Part shown: in pieces, positions 38,157-42,010 of the stretch
How the letters are laid out: the number at the start of each line of letters is the position of its first letter
Position numbering within the stretch: the stretch's first letter is position 1
NCBI RefSeq assembly: GCF_010692325.1
Contig: NZ_JAAHHW010000052.1
Location: 1 to 42,010, forward strand
From: Moorena sp. SIO3I8
GTDB taxonomy: Bacteria; Cyanobacteriota; Cyanobacteriia; Cyanobacteriales; Coleofasciculaceae
Length of the DNA stretch: 42,010 nucleotides
Reading direction: 5' to 3'
Program-made: the position numbers and the translations under genes
Notes under the pieces: model-generated
Databases searched by the model: none
The model's input: only the letters and a program-made list of their open reading frames with translations
What the model was told of the DNA's origin: nothing

Positions 38157-39479
38157 TTACTCTCCACTCAATCGACGGTAAACCGTGACCAAGCCATTCA
38201 CATCTCCCACATTGCCAGGAAATAGCACTACAGGTAAATTAGGAAACTGGGGATGGTCAGCAGAGGTTCGCACCATTGAGCATCCAGGAAGGATCTGACC
38301 CAATAGTCGTGCTGACCTCAAAGCCAGACCAGTACTTAAGACATCATTGGAGGTAATACCCCCTTTACTGATTAAAAACCCAATATCTTTAGGTAATCCC
38401 CTCACGATATCCATCAATAAGCCTGAAACTACTGCTCCAAAGGCCAGCCGTTTCTGCACATCCTCAAAAACCAATTCCTGACGAGAGGTATAAACTACCG
38501 GTGTCTTACCAGCACTGTGAATTTCCTGAACCCGCTCGAGAATACTTGCCAAAAGTTTTGCCCGTTGCTGTTCGGATTCATCTAGTAAATTGGCAACATT
38601 TACCTCAATCCCCCCAATCCCAGATGCTCCCAATAGCTGCTCCAGCTGCTGGGTAGTCTTTTTAACGTGGGAACCCACAATCACAACTCCTGGTTTCCCC
38701 TCTCGGACATACTGAGCCATATCCATAGCGGCCACGGGTTGGGGGCCAAGACTAGCAAGGGAGGTTAAAATACTAGCAGCAGAGCGAAACAGAAAGCGTT
38801 TCCCTTGGGCAGCAGCCTTCAGGACATCTGCCGCAAATTGATCTAAATCCCCTTGGGTTTCCCCATCCACAACGCCACACTGGTTATTGGTAAGTTTGAG
38901 AAGGCGCTCCAAGCTACCGTTACGAATATCTGCTAGTAAAAACCGCTCGACCGCATCAGCCTTGATCTGACCTTTGGTCTTTTCTTGGACATAGTCGGGT
39001 AAATAACTATGGCGATATCCAAATACCGAGTCACGGGCAAACTCGGTCTCATGCACTGGGGTTCTAATACCATCAATGATTAGGTAATGGACACTATCGA
39101 TAGTGACTCGTCCGCCCTCAAAGAATGCAGGGACTAAGAAATGGGCATCAAATGGTCCGACTTCCTGGGCGATTACATCAGTTTCCACAGGATAATGCCC
39201 CCGCAAGGTGGAGTCAGAGCGACTGACTACCATAAAATCTTTAATTCCTTCAGCGTCTATGGCAATTTTGAGGTTATGGCAAACTTCCCGAGTCACAGTT
39301 GCTGCTTGCTCTGGGTTAAGAGCTCTGGTATTAGTAAGAATAAAAAAGATTGGGGAGTTATCCCTTAGTCCCAGCCGCAATGTATCCACATCCCAGTGCA
39401 TCAGCAACAAGCAGCTGTGAACAGTCTGGGAGCCAGTCGGGTCATCATCGAGGACAATAATTTTTGGTTTTTTGGTCAT
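38157..39479 (-). CDS. Four-carbon acid sugar kinase family protein (DUF1537/OtnK-like)
   Basis: A 440-residue protein with the N-terminal sugar-binding domain beginning KIIVLDDDPTGSQTVHSCLL, then FILTNTRALNPEQA, SRSDSTLRGHYPVETDVI and VPAFFEGGRVTIDSVHY, and the C-terminal nucleotide-binding domain with VIVGSHVKKTTQQLEQLL, FLISKGGITSNDVLSTGL and VLFPGNVGDVNGL. OtnK-type members phosphorylate four-carbon acid sugars such as threonate or erythronate; the substrate here is unknown. The usual dehydrogenase/aldolase partners are not adjacent. It lies upstream of minC on the same strand with 190 bases between. Confidence 0.88.
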   Translation of the reverse strand: MTKKPKIIVLDDDPTGSQTVHSCLLLMHWDVDTLRLGLRDNSPIFFILTNTRALNPEQAATVTREVCHNLKIAIDAEGIKDFMVVSRSDSTLRGHYPVETDVIAQEVGPFDAHFLVPAFFEGGRVTIDSVHYLIIDGIRTPVHETEFARDSVFGYRHSYLPDYVQEKTKGQIKADAVERFLLADIRNGSLERLLKLTNNQCGVVDGETQGDLDQFAADVLKAAAQGKRFLFRSAASILTSLASLGPQPVAAMDMAQYVREGKPGVVIVGSHVKKTTQQLEQLLGASGIGGIEVNVANLLDESEQQRAKLLASILERVQEIHSAGKTPVVYTSRQELVFEDVQKRLAFGAVVSGLLMDIVRGLPKDIGFLISKGGITSNDVLSTGLALRSARLLGQILPGCSMVRTSADHPQFPNLPVVLFPGNVGDVNGLVTVYRRLSGE

Positions 39480-39997
39480 TTCCCAAGCTTGTCATTAAAG
39501 TCAGTTATTTACCATAGTAATCGGGAAGGGGTAATCGGGAATGGGTAATTGGTGATTGTTATAGCAAGGCTCATAATTATTATAACATAAAATTAAATTG
39601 ATAGGGAGCTTGATAGCAGATAATCTATAACAATAATATCCCCAATCAAGTCAGTAAATTTTAGAGCATGTAATCGGAAGCATTAATGGAATCATCGTTA
39701 TGATAACTGACAGATTAATTATGATGATAAACTACTAATTATTAAAATTATCTATAAAAATAGTTATATTTGATCAGGTTTAAAAAATCAGCTATAATTA
39801 TAGTTATAGAGCAGTGCTAACTGATTATTGATAACTTCTTGATAACTAGTTATACTTCCCTTATGTTCCCCGTTACCTATGTTAACGAGGATGTTAACGT
39901 TTAACTTATAAATTGCTATATAATAAGGGGTCACCAGGCAGCACTAACTTACAGTTTATCCACTATTTGTCCACTAGCTAGATTGTCGCTATAAATT
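39480..39997. promoter_or_regulatory. AT-rich divergent region upstream of lysS
   Basis: A 518-bp spacer, very AT-rich at about 39576-39840. A TATAAT at 39919-39924 could be the lysS -10 (no clear -35). Two DnaA-box-like 9-mers, TTATCCACT (39956-39964) and TTGTCCACT (39967-39975), sit in the lysS leader. No ORF or RNA gene recognised. Confidence 0.45.
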
Positions 39998-41716
39998 ATG
40001 TCAGACCAATCCCGTCCAGAACCACAAAGCACTTCAACTCTAGAAGAAATTCGCACCACACGGCTTGAAAAAGTTGAACAACTCAAAGCAGAAGGATTAA
40101 TCCCCTATGCCTATAATTGGGAATCTACAGCTCAGGCTGCCGAATTGCAGCAAAACTATGCTGACCTAGGCAATGGCGAAGAAGTAGATGTCGAAGTTGC
40201 TGTTGCTGGTCGGATTATAGCTCGTCGTGTCTTTGGTAAATTAGCTTTCTTCAACATTCAGGATGAGACCGGTACAATTCAGCTTTACCTGGATAAAAAG
40301 AGAATCACTGCTAAAATGGCAGACCTTCCTAATGCTTTCAATATTCTCAAAAAACTCACTGATACTGGAGATATTATTGGGGCAAAAGGAACCATCAAGC
40401 GCACGGAGAAAGGGGAACTCTCGATCTATGTCAAGGAGTATGATATCCTGACCAAATCTCTGTTACCTTTACCAGATAAGTGGCATGGTTTGACGGATAC
40501 AGAAAAGCGCTATCGTCAACGTTATGTTGACCTAATTGTTAATCCTGATGTCCGGGAAACCTTTCGTCGTCGTGCCAAAATCACTGCTTCTATTCGGCAC
40601 TATTTAAACCAACAGGATTTTATTGAAATTGAAACTCCGGTACTTCAGAGTGAGGCTGGTGGTGCAGATGCCCGTCCTTTTATTACCTACCACAACACCT
40701 TACAAATGGACTTGTATCTGCGTATTGCTACCGAGTTACATCTGAAGCGACTAATTGTTGGTGGTTTTGAAAAGGTGTATGAGTTGGGGCGTGTCTTCCG
40801 CAATGAAGGAATTTCGACTCGTCACAATCCGGAATTCACCATGATTGAAATCTATCAGGCTTACGCCGATTATAATCAGATGATGGTGTTGACGGAAAAT
40901 CTAATCAGTAATGCTGCTAAGGAAGTGTTAGGTACACTAACTATTAACTACCAAGGTGAAGTAATTGATCTAACTCCCCCTTGGCGTAAAGTAACGATGC
41001 ACGAGTTAGTCAAAGACCAAACTGGTTTAGATTTTGATAAATTCACCAACATTGAGCAGGCAAAAGCAGCAGCAAAAGATGCTGGTGTGGAGGTTCCCAA
41101 TGATTGCTATTCTATTGGCAAATTGCTCAATGAAGCCTTTGAGCAGAAGGTAGAAGAAACGTTAATCCAACCGACTTTTGTTCTGGATTATCCTGTGGAA
41201 ATCTCTCCCCTTACTAAACCCCATCGCTCAAAATCAGGTTTAGTGGAACGGTTTGAATTGTTTATAGTGGGAAGAGAAACAGCAAACAGTTATTCTGAGT
41301 TAACTGATCCTATAGATCAACGGCAACGACTAGAAGCACAAGCAGCCAAGAAAGCAGCAGGAGATTTGGAAGCTCAAGATGTTGATGAAGACTTTCTCGC
41401 TGCCCTGGAGTATGGTATGCCTCCCACTGGTGGTTTAGGTATTGGTATTGACCGTTTAGTGATGCTACTGACTAATTCACCGAGTATTCGGGATGTGATT
41501 GCTTTCCCATTGCTGAAAAGTACCAGTGCTGTGATTAAATCCTTCGACTACGATGTAGACAAAAAAATTCTTCGGCTTGAATTTAATAATGGTAGTATCT
41601 ACAAGTATCGAGATGTACCAGAGGAGATCTACAATGGTTTGAAAGATAATCCTTCTATCGGTCAGTATTTTAATACCCATATCCGCGAAAAATATGGCTT
41701 CGACCGAGAAATTTAG
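39998..41716 (+). CDS. lysS: Lysyl-tRNA synthetase (class II) with C-terminal KTSC domain
   Basis: A 572-residue enzyme charging tRNA-Lys. Residues 60-150 form the OB-fold anticodon-binding domain ([20 protein letters not shown]). The class II core has motif 1 in the [20 protein letters not shown] region, motif 2 [20 protein letters not shown] and motif 3 [14 protein letters not shown]. Residues about 510-572 add the KTSC domain ([37 protein letters not shown]), a small domain known from the end of some lysyl-tRNA synthetases and as a stand-alone protein, of uncertain role. The start ATG lies ahead of the conserved [15 protein letters not shown]. Monocistronic. Confidence 0.96.
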   Translation: MSDQSRPEPQSTSTLEEIRTTRLEKVEQLKAEGLIPYAYNWESTAQAAELQQNYADLGNGEEVDVEVAVAGRIIARRVFGKLAFFNIQDETGTIQLYLDKKRITAKMADLPNAFNILKKLTDTGDIIGAKGTIKRTEKGELSIYVKEYDILTKSLLPLPDKWHGLTDTEKRYRQRYVDLIVNPDVRETFRRRAKITASIRHYLNQQDFIEIETPVLQSEAGGADARPFITYHNTLQMDLYLRIATELHLKRLIVGGFEKVYELGRVFRNEGISTRHNPEFTMIEIYQAYADYNQMMVLTENLISNAAKEVLGTLTINYQGEVIDLTPPWRKVTMHELVKDQTGLDFDKFTNIEQAKAAAKDAGVEVPNDCYSIGKLLNEAFEQKVEETLIQPTFVLDYPVEISPLTKPHRSKSGLVERFELFIVGRETANSYSELTDPIDQRQRLEAQAAKKAAGDLEAQDVDEDFLAALEYGMPPTGGLGIGIDRLVMLLTNSPSIRDVIAFPLLKSTSAVIKSFDYDVDKKILRLEFNNGSIYKYRDVPEEIYNGLKDNPSIGQYFNTHIREKYGFDREI

Positions 41717-41929
41717 TGTCAGGATTCAGCCCAAGGCTCATTAGCTATAACCTAGTGACTTGCTGTTGGATTATAAGTTTAGCGGTCAGATGAAAATTTA
41801 GTTCTTAATCAGCGATTAGCTAACCCTGTGCAAAGCTAATCGCTTGTAGGTTAGATAGATTAAAGTAAAGCATTGACAAATAAACCCACATTCCGCAGGT
41901 GTGATTCCAAAATCCGGTATTTTTAAAAG
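41717..41929. other. Spacer between lysS and the edge transposase
   Basis: No gene seen. The stretch from about 41884 (CCCACATTCCGCAGGTGTGA) to the ATG at 41930 probably contains the left terminal repeat of the IS that starts here; its other end is outside the window. Confidence 0.35.
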
Positions 41930-42010
41930 ATGAGTAAAATTGAAGCGTCTAATATCAGAGTACAGGATCTTGACCACTGTGGAATAGTGGCTGGAATTTG
42001 TGATGAAATC
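41930..42010 (+). CDS. IS1634-like transposase (DUF4277 N-terminus), partial
   Basis: The first 27 codons of a frame cut by the window end: MSKIEASNIRVQDLDHCGIV followed by AGICDEI. This matches the N-terminal DUF4277 pattern of IS1634-type DDE transposases (V-x-N/D-L-D-H-x-G-I/L-V/I-A-G). The ATG lies at 41930. Intactness cannot be judged. Confidence 0.75.
   Translation, partial: MSKIEASNIRVQDLDHCGIVAGICDEI

Overview
The window is cyanobacterial chromosome. Evidence read from the sequence: about twenty copies of the HIP1 octamer GCGATCGC, a plant-type [2Fe-2S] ferredoxin, a PSRP-3/Ycf65 ribosomal protein, a DUF1995 protein, a PilL-C-like chemotaxis kinase, a cyanobacterial minCDE cluster and many DUF4058/pentapeptide/TPR proteins. 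The abundance of small dispersed repeats, IS remnants and a group II intron suggests a large-genome filamentous form (Moorena/Coleofasciculus-like). That genus-level guess is inference.

Left part (1-16.9 kb) is mostly ordinary genes: a small zinc-motif/ParE-like protein, a cysteine desulfurase, a DUF1995 protein, a CheA-type hybrid kinase without its Hpt domain, a SpoIID-domain exported protein, petF, ilvC, an amidase, a DUF4058 protein, an unrecognised two-gene unit, a pentapeptide-repeat protein and a MOSC-domain protein. Two palindromic intergenic repeats (10.1 and 13.1 kb) look like miniature elements.

Centre (17-24.6 kb) is the accessory zone. It holds a miniature, internally deleted IS200/IS605-type element (17.58-18.11 kb), tRNA-Ala(GGC), hisF and ruvB, then a tnpB-only IS (about 20.57-24.54 kb). 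The tnpB gene of that IS is split by a complete 2,371-bp group II intron (21064-23434) carrying its own RT-HNH protein. Removing the intron at the predicted boundaries restores a 395-residue TnpB with its RuvC and zinc-finger residues. Just beyond tnpB lies a structured, probably omega-RNA-like right end. Its first hairpin shows compensatory changes relative to the miniature copy 6.5 kb away. A small dispersed repeat has also entered tnpB in frame.

Right part (24.6-42 kb): a TPR lipoprotein-like/secreted protein, an MFS transporter, a repeat-rich intergenic region, a three-gene sugar ABC uptake operon (binding lipoprotein plus two permeases, no ATPase) closed by a strong terminator, a HAD phosphatase, PSRP-3, the atpD-atpC operon whose spacer is filled with inverted repeat arrays, minC-minD-minE, a DUF1537/OtnK-type kinase, an AT-rich divergent region, lysS with a KTSC tail, and the first 27 codons of an IS1634-like transposase running off the end.

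The most notable object is the nested element at 20.5-24.5 kb: an RNA-guided-nuclease gene (tnpB) whose expression should depend on group II intron splicing, with a structured guide-RNA-like 3' end.
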